From Oscillospiraceae bacterium (GTDB taxonomy: Bacteria; Bacillota; Clostridia; Oscillospirales; Ruminococcaceae): DNA of 64,000 nucleotides. The DNA lies in contig JAAWRH010000008.1 of the NCBI GenBank assembly GCA_022800935.1, forward strand, positions 1-64,000, in the 5' to 3' direction. Of this stretch, positions 8,183 to 16,074 are shown in pieces. A model generated the notes under the pieces. The model searched no databases. It was given only the letters and a program-made list of their open reading frames with translations, and had not been told where the DNA came from. The translations under genes were made by a program, and so were the position numbers. The stretch's first letter is position 1. The number at the start of each line of letters is the position of its first letter.

Positions 8183-9175
8183 TTATTTGGCCCTCGCGCT
8201 GTCATAGAGGTCCATCATCAGGTTAAAGGTATTCTCTACCTGGGGAATGCCGATAGGGGCGGGCTTGCCCTCCTCCACGCACTCGTAGAAGTTGGAGATA
8301 CAGGCGGAATGGCCGGTCCCCCAGTAGTCCTTGCCAAGGGCGACGCGTTCTTCACAGTCCACCGTCTCCCGCCTGCTGTCGGGATAGATGAGGGTCAGGG
8401 AATCCCCTTCAATCCGCAGAATCATATTCTCACAGTGAATCTCCAGGAGGATGGGGGCGTTGCTGCCAAAGGCTGTGGTGCAGTAGAACAGGCCTATCCC
8501 GCTTCCATATTTAATATAGGCTTCCATGGTGTCCTCCACCTCAATGACGCCCTTCAGGTGGTGGTTGGCGATAGAGGCCTCCGCCGAAACAGGCTGTCCC
8601 ATAAACTGAGTCATCAGGTCCAGGGTGTGGATGGACTGGTTGATCATCGCGCCGCCGCCCTCCAGCTCCATAGTTCCCCGCCAGCCGCTGTCCACATAGT
8701 AAGACTCTCCCCTGCTCCAGGTGACAAAGGCCCTGGCAGAGATAATCTTTCCCGCCTTACCGCTGGAGATGAGCTCCCTTGCCTGGGTGACGCTGGTATT
8801 ATAGCGGTTCTGGAAGCAGACGCCCAGCAGCTTTCCGCTTGCCTTTTCGGCGTCCTTCAGCTCCGCGAACTGTTTCCTGGAGATGGCCGGGGGCTTTTCC
8901 ATAAACACGTTGCACCCGCTCTTCAGTGCCGCCACCGCCATGGGCACATGGAGGGCATGAGGGGTACAGATGTGCAGCACGTCAAAATCCACCTGCCGGA
9001 GCATCTCTTCCAGGGAGTCAAAGACAGGAGCCTTGCCGCCGGTATATTTTTGAGAGAAATTCTCCGCCCGCTCCCGGCGGATGTCGCAGAAGGCGACCAG
9101 CTCATGCTTGCTGTTCTTTATGGTTTCCGCGTGGACCCTTGCGATTCCTCCGCATCCCACGATTGCTGTTTTCAT
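8183..9175 (-). CDS. Gfo/Idh/MocA-family NAD(P)-dependent oxidoreductase
   Basis: This 330-residue protein has an N-terminal Rossmann fold (MKTAIVGCGGIARVHAETI), the family motif MEKPPAISRKQF (EKP with the catalytic Lys, about residue 95) and the C-terminal beta-sheet substrate domain (GGGAMINQSIHTLDLM, with the conserved His). Members oxidise or reduce sugars and inositols or their derivatives; the substrate cannot be assigned. AGGAGAGG precedes the ATG at 9175. It is transcribed alone, ending at a clear terminator. A TATAAT-like box on the minus strand at 9258-9253 may be its -10. Confidence 0.9.
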   Translation of the reverse strand: MKTAIVGCGGIARVHAETIKNSKHELVAFCDIRRERAENFSQKYTGGKAPVFDSLEEMLRQVDFDVLHICTPHALHVPMAVAALKSGCNVFMEKPPAISRKQFAELKDAEKASGKLLGVCFQNRYNTSVTQARELISSGKAGKIISARAFVTWSRGESYYVDSGWRGTMELEGGGAMINQSIHTLDLMTQFMGQPVSAEASIANHHLKGVIEVEDTMEAYIKYGSGIGLFYCTTAFGSNAPILLEIHCENMILRIEGDSLTLIYPDSRRETVDCEERVALGKDYWGTGHSACISNFYECVEEGKPAPIGIPQVENTFNLMMDLYDSARAK

Positions 9176-9526
9176 TTTGTCAACCTCTCCTTTCTTTTTT
9201 GCCTGGCCGCTGCTAAGGAGGCTCTCCCTGTCCGACCCGGCGCACTGGTAACATTATAAGACTTTCCCTTCCAATTGAAAAGTCTTTTTTTCACTTTGAT
9301 AAAGATTTTTGTAAATTTCAAGGATTTTTTCAATGTTCCCTCTTCACCAAAGCGGGTTTCGTGCAATTCATCCATTCGGTCCCTGAAATTCCTTTCATTT
9401 CTTTATTGTTTATCCCTTGTCAAACAGATTGGAATGGGTTATAATATTAACAATGCGTATTTTGCCGCCCGCTGTCACCAACCGGCGGCATCAAACAGGC
9501 TACCTAAAAAGGGAGGAAAATAAGCC
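9176..9526. other. Intergenic region between divergent oxidoreductase and nfnAB
   Basis: This stretch of 351 bases has no supported gene. It contains the probable minus-strand -10 (9253-9258), the nfnAB promoter (9417-9445) and an AT-rich middle (9280-9420). No riboswitch fold or repeat was recognised. Confidence 0.6.
9417..9445 (+). promoter_or_regulatory. Sigma-A promoter of nfnAB
   Basis: TTGTCA (9417-9422) and TATAAT (9440-9445) are spaced by 17 bases. GGGAGG precedes the ATG at 9527, leaving a leader of about 75 bases. Confidence 0.8.
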
Positions 9527-10375
9527 ATGTATAAAATTGTCAAAAAACGGCAGTTAAACTCGGCTGTCACGCTGATGGAGGTCGAGGCCCCGCTGATCGC
9601 CAAGAAGGCGCTGGCCGGCCAGTTCATTATCTTCCGCGTGGACGAAAAGGGAGAGCGCATCCCCTTGACCATTGCGGACTATGACCGCGAAAAGGGTACA
9701 GTTACCATCATCTTCCAGATTGTCGGGCGCTCCACCATGCTGCTCAACCAGCTGGAGGAGGGCGACTCCATTATGGACTTTGTTGGCCCTCTGGGCAAGC
9801 CCACCGAGGTTGACGGCTTCAAGCGCGTCGCGGTCATCGGCGGCGGCGTGGGCTGTGCCATCGCGTACCCCTCCGCTAAAGCCCTGTTCAAAAACGGCAC
9901 TGAGGTTGACATGATCGCCGGCTTCCGCAGCAAGGATATCGTCATCCTGGAGGATGAAATGAGAGCCGCCTGCACCAACCTGTACGTGATGACCGACGAC
10001 GGCACCTACGGCGAAAAGGGCCTGGTGACGGACAAGCTGAAGGAGCTCATTGAAAGGGAAGGCCGCAAATACGACGCGGTCATCGCCATCGGCCCGGTTA
10101 TCATGATGAAGTTTGTCGCGGCAACCACCAAACCCCACGGCATCAAGACTATCGTCAGCCTGAACCCCATTATGATTGACGGTACCGGCATGTGCGGCGG
10201 CTGCCGTGTCAAGGTTGACGGCGAAATCAAGTTCGCCTGTGTGGACGGCCCTGACTTTGACGGACACAAGGTTGACTTTGACGAGCTGATGAAGCGCAAC
10301 TCTTCCTACAGAGAGCGCGAAGGACATGACCGGGAGAACTGCCGGTTGCTGAAAGGAGCTGCTGAAAATGCCTAA
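9527..10375 (+). CDS. nfnA: NfnA: ferredoxin:NADP oxidoreductase, FAD/[2Fe-2S] subunit
   Basis: This 282-residue protein has a ferredoxin-reductase-like FAD domain (GQFIIFRVDEKGERIPLTIAD), an NAD-binding domain (VIGGGVGCAIAYPSAKAL) and a C-terminal [2Fe-2S] site (GTGMCGGCRVKV ... ACVDGPDFDGH). This is the small subunit of NADH-dependent reduced ferredoxin:NADP+ oxidoreductase, which bifurcates electrons from two NADPH to ferredoxin and NAD+, or runs in reverse. The family is also annotated as sulfide dehydrogenase subunit SudB. The next gene is its partner and overlaps it by eight bases, which fits a heterodimer made in fixed ratio. Confidence 0.93.
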   Translation: MYKIVKKRQLNSAVTLMEVEAPLIAKKALAGQFIIFRVDEKGERIPLTIADYDREKGTVTIIFQIVGRSTMLLNQLEEGDSIMDFVGPLGKPTEVDGFKRVAVIGGGVGCAIAYPSAKALFKNGTEVDMIAGFRSKDIVILEDEMRAACTNLYVMTDDGTYGEKGLVTDKLKELIEREGRKYDAVIAIGPVIMMKFVAATTKPHGIKTIVSLNPIMIDGTGMCGGCRVKVDGEIKFACVDGPDFDGHKVDFDELMKRNSSYREREGHDRENCRLLKGAAENA

Positions 10376-11753
10376 GAATATGTCGCCGAAAAAGGTTGCC
10401 ATGCCGGAGCAGGACCCAAATGTGAGAAACAAAAACTTTAAAGAGGTCGCTCTGGGCTACACCCCTGAAATGGCTATGGAAGAGGCCACTCGTTGCCTCA
10501 ACTGCAAAAACAAGCCCTGTGTTTCCGGCTGCCCGGTAAATGTGCGCATTCCGGAATTTATTGAGAAGGTTGCCGCCGGTGATTTTGCCGCGGCTTATGA
10601 GATTGTTGCCTCCACCAACGCCCTGCCCGCCATCAGCGGTCGTGTCTGCCCCCAGGAGAGCCAGTGCGAGGGCGTCTGCGTCAGGGGCATCAAGGGCGAG
10701 CCGGTGGCCATCGGCCGCCTGGAGCGCTTTGTAGCCGACTGGTACATGGCCAACGGCATTGCCTCCCCTGTCGCCCCTCCCAAGAACGGCAAGAAGGTCG
10801 CCATCATCGGTGCGGGCCCTGCGGGACTTTCCTGCGCGGGGGACCTGGCCAAGGCCGGTTACGACGTGACCATCTTTGAGGCCTTCCACACCGCTGGCGG
10901 TGTTCTGGTTTACGGTATTCCCGAATTCCGTCTGCCCAAGTCCATCGTACATAAGGAGATCGACAACCTGCGCGCCCTGGGCGTCAAGGTGATGACCAAC
11001 ATGGTCATCGGCAAGGTCCTCTCCCTGGACGAGGTGTTCGAGATGGGCTTTGACGCCGCTTTCATTGGTTCCGGCGCCGGCCTGCCCAGCTTTATGGGCA
11101 TTGAGGGCGAGGCCCTCATCGGCGTATACTCCGCCAACGAATACCTGACCCGCACCAACCTGATGCGCGCTTACGACGAAAGCTACGACACCCCCATCAT
11201 CAAGAGCAAGGCTGTCGCGGTTGTCGGCGGCGGCAACGTGGCAATGGACGCGGCCCGCTGCGCGCAGCGTCTGGGCGCGGAGAAGGTTTACATCGTCTAC
11301 CGCCGCTCCGAGGAAGAGATGCCCGCCCGTAAGGAAGAGGTGCATCACGCCAAGGAAGAGGGCATTATCTTCAATCTGCTGACCAACCCGGTCAAGATCA
11401 TCGGCGATGAAAACGGCAAGGTTTCCGGTATGGAATGCGTCAGAATGGAGCTGGGCGAGGCCGACGCTTCCGGGCGCCGCCGTCCCGTTGCCATCAAGGA
11501 CTCCAACTTTGTGCTGGATGTTGACACCGTTATCATGGCCCTGGGCACCTCCCCCAACCCGCTGATCCGCTCCACCACCCACGGCATCGAGGCCAACAAG
11601 CACGGCTGCCTGGTGGTTGACGAATCCATGAAGACCACCCGCGACGGCGTATACGCGGGCGGCGACGCCGTCACCGGCGCTGCCACCGTCATCCTGGCCA
11701 TGGGCGCGGGAAAGACCGCTGCGGCTTCCATCCGGGAGTATCTGGAGAAATAA
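10368..11753 (+). CDS. nfnB: NfnB: ferredoxin:NADP oxidoreductase, GltD-like subunit
   Basis: The 461-residue protein has an N-terminal [4Fe-4S] region (CLNCKNKPCVSGCPVNVR and GRVCPQESQCEGVC) and two Rossmann domains for FAD and NADPH (VAIIGAGPAGLSCAGDLA; VAVVGGGNVAMDAARCA). The closing FAD motif is GVYAGGDAVTGAATVILAMG. It is related to the small subunit of glutamate synthase (often labelled gltA in Clostridia), but no large subunit is near and the pairing with NfnA identifies it as NfnB. A 71-base copy of its 3' end lies 2.4 kb downstream (14109-14179), so this locus has recombined. Codon use is GC-rich, like the core genes. Confidence 0.93.
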   Translation: MPKNMSPKKVAMPEQDPNVRNKNFKEVALGYTPEMAMEEATRCLNCKNKPCVSGCPVNVRIPEFIEKVAAGDFAAAYEIVASTNALPAISGRVCPQESQCEGVCVRGIKGEPVAIGRLERFVADWYMANGIASPVAPPKNGKKVAIIGAGPAGLSCAGDLAKAGYDVTIFEAFHTAGGVLVYGIPEFRLPKSIVHKEIDNLRALGVKVMTNMVIGKVLSLDEVFEMGFDAAFIGSGAGLPSFMGIEGEALIGVYSANEYLTRTNLMRAYDESYDTPIIKSKAVAVVGGGNVAMDAARCAQRLGAEKVYIVYRRSEEEMPARKEEVHHAKEEGIIFNLLTNPVKIIGDENGKVSGMECVRMELGEADASGRRRPVAIKDSNFVLDVDTVIMALGTSPNPLIRSTTHGIEANKHGCLVVDESMKTTRDGVYAGGDAVTGAATVILAMGAGKTAAASIREYLEK

Positions 11754-11783
11754 GGGATTCTTCTTTGTAGAAACAAATTCTTT

Positions 11784-11818
11784 AAGGGCGGCCGAAATAT
11801 CGGTCGCCTTTAATGTTA
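11784..11818 (+). terminator. Terminator downstream of nfnB
   Basis: GGGCGGCCGA (11786-11795) pairs with TCGGTCGCC (11800-11808) with one G/T pair and is followed by TTTAATGTT. A second terminator of different sequence follows the duplicated nfnB tail at 14221. Confidence 0.7.
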
Positions 11819-11888
11819 ATGAAAACTTGTAAAAAAGGCATCTGTGAATATTAAATTATAATTCATTAAAAAAAATTATAATTTAATA

Positions 11889-11917
11889 TTGACACAAGTA
11901 AAAAAATAGTGTATATT
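11889..11917 (+). promoter_or_regulatory. Sigma-A promoter of the C39-like gene
   Basis: TTGACA (11889-11894) and TATATT (11912-11917) are spaced by 17 bases. It lies inside very AT-rich DNA. AGAAAGG at 11946-11952 is a possible ribosome site. Confidence 0.8.
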
Positions 11918-12006
11918 AAAATTACGGTTAAACTTCCTTAACAAAAGAAAGGTGTGTTAAAATCTCTTTTGTATGTTCCCTGCTTGCCACAGCTACTGTA
12001 GTTGTT

Positions 12007-12708
12007 ATGCCGGTTGCCGCTGATGAAGATTCATCAGGCATTCAAATCAACGACGGTGCTGTTGCGGGGGAAAGAATGTCTCTGGAGGAACAATATCGGC
12101 TTATTATGGCGAATGGTTCTGTCAAACAAAAAGAGGAGGCACTATTATTATATCAACAAGCAAAATCGGGATTTAACGGTGCTCCGTATGCAATTGGTCA
12201 TTGGGAATTAAGCGTTACCCATTGTGAGCAAGAAAAAGGTACATGGTGTGGTCCTGCTACATTACGGCAGACCTTACTATATATTAATGGTACAGCTCGC
12301 GATCAATCATATTTAGCTGGAAAATTAGAAACAGATAAAACCATTAAAGGTACTACTGATACAATGATGCTGAAACAAGTTAATGCCCTTCAAAATGAAC
12401 ACGCATATTATGAATTAGATATACCCGATAAAGACACTTATTTAACCACTGTTTATGCCTCTCTGTCAAGTGATAAACCTGTTATAGACATTGTTGATAC
12501 TTCTGCCGCGAGGGAAATTTTTAGTTATGATGCGCTTCATTTTCTTTCCATAAGCGGCATCTCTACCAAAAATGACGAAGTGTTTATCGTTGATCCAGCC
12601 GTAGAAGACATAAGGGTTGATGGGCATTCCCGTGCGAAGCGTTGGGTAGAGGCAGAGGGAATGTTTAATGCAACATTTGCTCATGATTGTCAAGCGATTA
12701 TAGGTTAA
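12007..12708 (+). CDS. Secreted C39-like cysteine peptidase fold protein, start unclear
   Basis: From ATG 12007 this gives 233 residues with a papain-like C39 signature: EQEKGTWCGPATLRQTLL (catalytic Cys about residue 78), DALHFLSISGI (His) and FIVDPAVED (Asp). Members cleave peptides or have only the fold. In frame upstream of 12007 the DNA encodes a good signal peptide (KISFVCSLLATATVVVMPVAA, split here as a description of 11959-12018) with a ribosome site (AGAAAGG, 11946-11952) but no ATG, GTG or TTG. Either it starts at ATC 11962, or the start codon has been lost, or the read has an indel. A terminator and then a lipoprotein gene follow. The whole stretch is AT-rich and sits inside the nfnB-tail duplication. 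Confidence 0.7.
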   Translation: MPVAADEDSSGIQINDGAVAGERMSLEEQYRLIMANGSVKQKEEALLLYQQAKSGFNGAPYAIGHWELSVTHCEQEKGTWCGPATLRQTLLYINGTARDQSYLAGKLETDKTIKGTTDTMMLKQVNALQNEHAYYELDIPDKDTYLTTVYASLSSDKPVIDIVDTSAAREIFSYDALHFLSISGISTKNDEVFIVDPAVEDIRVDGHSRAKRWVEAEGMFNATFAHDCQAIIG

Positions 12709-12713
12709 GAAAG

Positions 12714-12745
12714 AAAAAGGAACACATTTTACTGTGTTCCTTTTA
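12714..12745 (+). terminator. Terminator after the C39-like gene
   Basis: AAAAAGGAACACA (12714-12726) and TGTGTTCCTTTT (12733-12744) form a hairpin with a TTTTAC loop and a T-rich end. The next gene starts 30 bases on, so it is either read through or has its own weak promoter. Confidence 0.75.
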
Positions 12746-12773
12746 TATATCGAGGTGAAAGAGGTGAAAGCGG

Positions 12774-14084
12774 ATGAAAAAAAAATTATTACTGTTACTT
12801 GTAATTTTTGTTGTTACAGGATGTGGCAGTTCTTCTGTTCCGGTCCGCAATTTTGAAGCAAACCTTCTCGGCTTACAGCCGGAGGACTATACAGAACTGC
12901 ATTTTGACCTTGCCTATCCTGAAACACTGCAAATCGACGGTATGAAGGATGGAAAAATTTATTTTCAATATTTGGACAGCTTGGAAGTGCATACGGGACG
13001 GGAACGCTATAATTTTACTGCTGACAATGTATTGCGAAATGCAACCGGAATTTATGACATTGAAAAAAATTCCTATCAATCGGGAATATATGTAGAGGAT
13101 GATTTAGCATCAAAAGGAATTTTTGATGTAATCAGTTCATATAAAAATCACCTGATTATGGACAATGAAACAGGATATTTTACTTCAGCACTAGGCACAG
13201 AAATATTTTCAGAGGAATATCGCTTATATACCTATGCTATCGACTACGTAAAACATACCAGAAAAATAAAAAAAGACTATGGAACCTATCGCTATGCCAC
13301 TCCCTATCCCCTTCTATACGATAAAGAACATTTTTTTATCTATTTTGAAGACGAAGGAAAAACGCAGGCCACCATATACCATTACGACACAGTCTCTGAC
13401 GAAGCTACCCCGGTAATCATCCAACCCGAAGGCGTTCAATTTGTCACGGCGATGGTTGAGAAGAAATGGATTTGGGTTTATGTGCTCGACCTTGAGCATA
13501 ATAACGATAAAAACAGGCCTTATCATTATCTCTATCAATACCAGGTCGACGGAACTATTCAAAAGATATATCCGATTCCAGATGAGATTGTAAACAACCG
13601 GAACAGCTCTACAGACGTCTTTATGCCCAGTACGATGAAACGATTCTCAAACAATATTTTTTATTTGGAGGATTTTGGATTTTTAAACCATTTCTTTTTA
13701 AAGTTGGGAAAAGAGGGCTTTGAAGTTCTGCCCTCATTTTACAACAACAAAAGACTTCGGATGCTTCTTCAGACCGGAAATCTTTCAGCGGAAAAAAATT
13801 ATTTCTATTCTCATTTCCGCGAGGTTACACATATTCTGGAATTTGATGAACGAAAAGAAGAACTCATGGAATTTACCCTGCCCAACCCATATGAAGGGTC
13901 AAACATTGACTATCTTTTTCAGTATTATACAGATGAAAAGGGAAATCTTCTTGCCGTTATCAAAAGGCCGCTCCTTTGGAAAGTAGAAGACCTTCCTTTG
14001 TCAGAGTATTTATCAGAATATTTAAAGGTCTATTTCATCCCCCAAAAGACAATGAAAAAATATTTTTCAGATTACTCTATTTAA
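12774..14084 (+). CDS. Putative lipoprotein, probable beta-propeller-like, unknown role
   Basis: This 436-residue protein starts with a lipoprotein signal (MKKKLLLLLVIFVVTGCGSS; lipobox VTGC, Cys 17), so it should be anchored outside the membrane. The rest has many short strands with repeated pieces such as GKIYFQYLD, NHLIMDNETGYF, EHFFIYFEDEG and GYLYQYQVDGTIQKI-like blades, which suggests a beta-propeller, but no named family was recognised. Two adjacent GAGGTGAAAG copies (12754-12771) form the ribosome site. Base use is AT-rich, like the C39-like gene and unlike nfnB, and it ends 24 bases before the duplicated nfnB tail. It was probably acquired together with the C39-like gene. Confidence 0.8.
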   Translation: MKKKLLLLLVIFVVTGCGSSSVPVRNFEANLLGLQPEDYTELHFDLAYPETLQIDGMKDGKIYFQYLDSLEVHTGRERYNFTADNVLRNATGIYDIEKNSYQSGIYVEDDLASKGIFDVISSYKNHLIMDNETGYFTSALGTEIFSEEYRLYTYAIDYVKHTRKIKKDYGTYRYATPYPLLYDKEHFFIYFEDEGKTQATIYHYDTVSDEATPVIIQPEGVQFVTAMVEKKWIWVYVLDLEHNNDKNRPYHYLYQYQVDGTIQKIYPIPDEIVNNRNSSTDVFMPSTMKRFSNNIFYLEDFGFLNHFFLKLGKEGFEVLPSFYNNKRLRMLLQTGNLSAEKNYFYSHFREVTHILEFDERKEELMEFTLPNPYEGSNIDYLFQYYTDEKGNLLAVIKRPLLWKVEDLPLSEYLSEYLKVYFIPQKTMKKYFSDYSI

Positions 14085-14108
14085 TTAAGCGAGGCTGGAC
14101 GAACCATT

Positions 14109-14179
14109 CACCGTCATCCTGGCCATGGGCGCAGGAAAGACTGCTGCGGCTTCCATCCGGGAATATCTGGAGAAATAAG
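14109..14179 (+). pseudogene. Second copy of the nfnB 3' end (71 bases)
   Basis: Positions 14109-14179 match 11684-11754 of nfnB, including the stop codon, with three differences (GCG/GCA, ACC/ACT, GAG/GAA). All three are third-position and silent, so both copies were once under selection as nfnB coding sequence. It has no start codon or upstream nfnB sequence and cannot be expressed alone. It marks one edge of the AT-rich insert. Confidence 0.9.
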
Positions 14180-14220
14180 ATGTTCAACAGGTCGGTTTTC
14201 TTTCACTGATTTTATCCTCG

Positions 14221-14257
14221 GCCCTCCCTGTCCCCATACGGACAAGGAGGGCTTTTA
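14221..14257 (+). terminator. Terminator behind the duplicated nfnB tail
   Basis: GCCCTCCCTGTCC (14221-14233) pairs with GGACAAGGAGGGC (14240-14252) with one G/T pair, then TTTTAAAT. It is probably the original nfnB terminator before the 2.4-kb insert arrived. Confidence 0.8.
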
Positions 14258-14354
14258 AATGGCGCAGTTTTTGGATATAATAAAATAACCGTTGAATCCG
14301 GGGAACAGATGGTATATAATAGAACCAGAACAACAGGAAAGGCAGTGTGACGCC

Positions 14355-15296
14355 GTGGCGGAGAAGGATATAGCCGAAAAGGTTCTGGAAGCCTATAATG
14401 ATGTTTTTGCGGATATTGTAAACGGGCTGCTGTTCCAAGGGAAGAAAGTAGTTGCCGAAGAGGAGCTTGAGGAACAGGGTACCCATTCCCATTATAAAGC
14501 AGACGGCGCGCTGCGGGAGCAGGAAAGAGATGTTGCAAAAAAGTGGAAAAACGGTAAAATCAAAATCGCCCTGATTGGATTTGAAAATCAGACAGAGATT
14601 GACAGAGATATGCCCTTTAGGGTGATTGGATACGACGGGGCAGAATATCGGGCACAGCTGGGCGGCCGGGAAAGGTATCCGGTTATCACACTGGTACTTT
14701 ATTTTGGATGCAAACGGCGCTGGAAAAGGCCAAGGAGCTTATTGGAGCAGCTAAATGTCCCAAAGGAATTTGAGCCATATGTGAGCGACTACAAAATAAA
14801 TGTATTTGAAATTGCATTTTTGACAGAGGAACAGGTAAAACTGTTTCACAGTGATTTCCGAATCATAGCGGATTATTTTGTACAGAAGCGCAAAAGCGGA
14901 GAATACCATCCGGAGCCGCAGGAGCTGAAGCATGTTCAGGAAACCCTGCAAATACTCAGTGTCATGAGCGGCGACCACAGATTTGAAGAGGTATACAATA
15001 AAAATATAGAAAGGGGACCCCACACTATGTGTGAAATGCTGGACAGAATGATAAACAAGGGAAAAATGGAGGGCATTCAGGAAGGCAGACAAGAGGGCAT
15101 CCGGGAAGGCAGACAGGAGGGCATCCGGGAAGGCAGACAGGAGGGCATCCGAGAAGGCAGGAAAGAAGGAAAAGCTCAAATGATTTTAAATATGTATCAA
15201 CACAATTTCACGCTGGAACAGATTGCAACGGCAGCAGAAAAAACGGTAGAGGAAATCAAATTGATTGTCAAAGAGCAGAACTCTCTTCTTTCATAA
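14355..15296 (+). CDS. Rpn-family PD-(D/E)XK nuclease / putative transposase
   Basis: The protein has about 313 residues. After AEKDIAEKVLEAYNDVFADI come YKADG and ALIGFENQTEID, which carry the D and E-x-Q of the PD-(D/E)XK nuclease fold of the Rpn (recombination-promoting nuclease) family, then RVIGYDGAEYRAQL. The tail has four copies of an eight-residue EGxQEGIREGRQ-type repeat encoded by a 24-base tandem repeat (15069-15164), typical of this family. Rpn proteins cut DNA and raise recombination; they multiply as selfish or phage-response genes in gut Firmicutes. The GTG at 14355 was chosen because the family begins there and AGGAAAGG precedes it; an open frame without ribosome site extends to 14292. 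It is next to the nfnB duplication scar. Confidence 0.85.
   Translation: MAEKDIAEKVLEAYNDVFADIVNGLLFQGKKVVAEEELEEQGTHSHYKADGALREQERDVAKKWKNGKIKIALIGFENQTEIDRDMPFRVIGYDGAEYRAQLGGRERYPVITLVLYFGCKRRWKRPRSLLEQLNVPKEFEPYVSDYKINVFEIAFLTEEQVKLFHSDFRIIADYFVQKRKSGEYHPEPQELKHVQETLQILSVMSGDHRFEEVYNKNIERGPHTMCEMLDRMINKGKMEGIQEGRQEGIREGRQEGIREGRQEGIREGRKEGKAQMILNMYQHNFTLEQIATAAEKTVEEIKLIVKEQNSLLS
15069..15164 (+). repeat. Four tandem 24-base repeats inside the Rpn gene
   Basis: The units start at 15069, 15093, 15117 and 15141; units two and three are identical and the outer two carry a few changes. Each encodes eight residues (EGIREGRQ type), so copy-number changes keep the frame. Confidence 0.9.
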
Positions 15297-15325
15297 GACG
15301 CACAAAATTGATACGAACACCTTTA

Positions 15326-15355
15326 AAAGGGCTGCCGAATCCCGGCGGCCCTTTT
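15326..15355 (+). terminator. Terminator of the Rpn gene
   Basis: AAAAGGGCTGCCG (15326-15338) pairs with CGGCGGCCCTTTT (15343-15355) with one G/T pair and ends in a T run. Confidence 0.75.
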
Positions 15356-15376
15356 GCAGGGCATGGAACGCTTTTG

Positions 15377-15982
15377 TCAGCCGTCCTTTTGGGGCGGTTT
15401 TGATTTTGAACTTTTTCCCGCGGATGAACCGCTGTAAAAGTCCCCTTCCGGGATAAATTCTGCTTCGTTGGTTTTGGGATTATACTGATATACGCCGCTC
15501 ACCGCGGAACCGGATGACGATTTACTGGAGGATCCAGAGCTGTTCTCTGTCTCTGGAATATCATAGACAAATTCAGCCACCAGGGTGTATTTCCCGACAT
15601 CCTTCACAATGCGGTAACTCCCTTCTGAAACATCCCCTTTATTCCAATGCACATGAAATTCATCGGTATTCCCAGGGCCTTCGCTCAAAATCATCGCCAT
15701 AGCAGGAACAGCCACCTTTATTTTCAATCGATACCATTGATCATCCTGTTTCACCTCCAGCCCATATTCACATCCGTATGTAAAAGTATCTGAAGTTTCA
15801 TTGGTAATGAGCAGGATAAGCCCTGTATCGGTAATGCTTCCCTCTTTAACGGCAAGGGTAATATCGGATGTCGTGCTCAAGCTCGTATTGCTTTCAACAA
15901 GCTCTGGTTTCTCTTTTTCTTCCGCCGCCCGGCATCCGGCAAAAAGAAAGAGCAGCACGAGTACAAGAAAAATTTTTTTCAT
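15377..15982 (-). CDS. Lipoprotein with a bacterial Ig-like domain
   Basis: About 201 residues with a lipoprotein signal (MKKIFLVLVLLFLFAGC; lipobox FAGC). Residues about 40-145 match, from memory, the Ig-like fold seen in Firmicutes lipoproteins (Big_14 type): SITDTGLILLITNETSD, TYGCEYGLEVKQDDQWY and YTLVAEFVYDIPE. A Ser/Gly/Lys-rich tail follows (SSGSSSKSSSGS), ending in SKSKPPQKDG. The ATG at 15982 follows GAGGGAGACGG; a GTG directly before it is less likely. It is convergent with the Rpn gene. No function beyond an outer-surface adhesion or sensing module can be proposed. Confidence 0.8.
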   Translation of the reverse strand: MKKIFLVLVLLFLFAGCRAAEEKEKPELVESNTSLSTTSDITLAVKEGSITDTGLILLITNETSDTFTYGCEYGLEVKQDDQWYRLKIKVAVPAMAMILSEGPGNTDEFHVHWNKGDVSEGSYRIVKDVGKYTLVAEFVYDIPETENSSGSSSKSSSGSAVSGVYQYNPKTNEAEFIPEGDFYSGSSAGKSSKSKPPQKDG

Positions 15983-16074
15983 CACCGTCTCCCTCTTTTC
16001 AACATTTTATGATATCATTATAAACGATGAAAGGAAACTTGTAAATCAATTTTAAACAGGATGGTTTGATTGAC

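Noticed and set aside
10227-11603. 458-residue open frame on the minus strand
   Set aside because: It is antisense to nfnB, made of Gly/Val/Asp/His-rich low-complexity residues, with no ribosome site; it is a shadow of GC-rich codons.
15069-15164. Short tandem repeats considered as a CRISPR array
   Set aside because: The 24-base units are contiguous without spacers and encode the EGIREGRQ tail of the Rpn protein.
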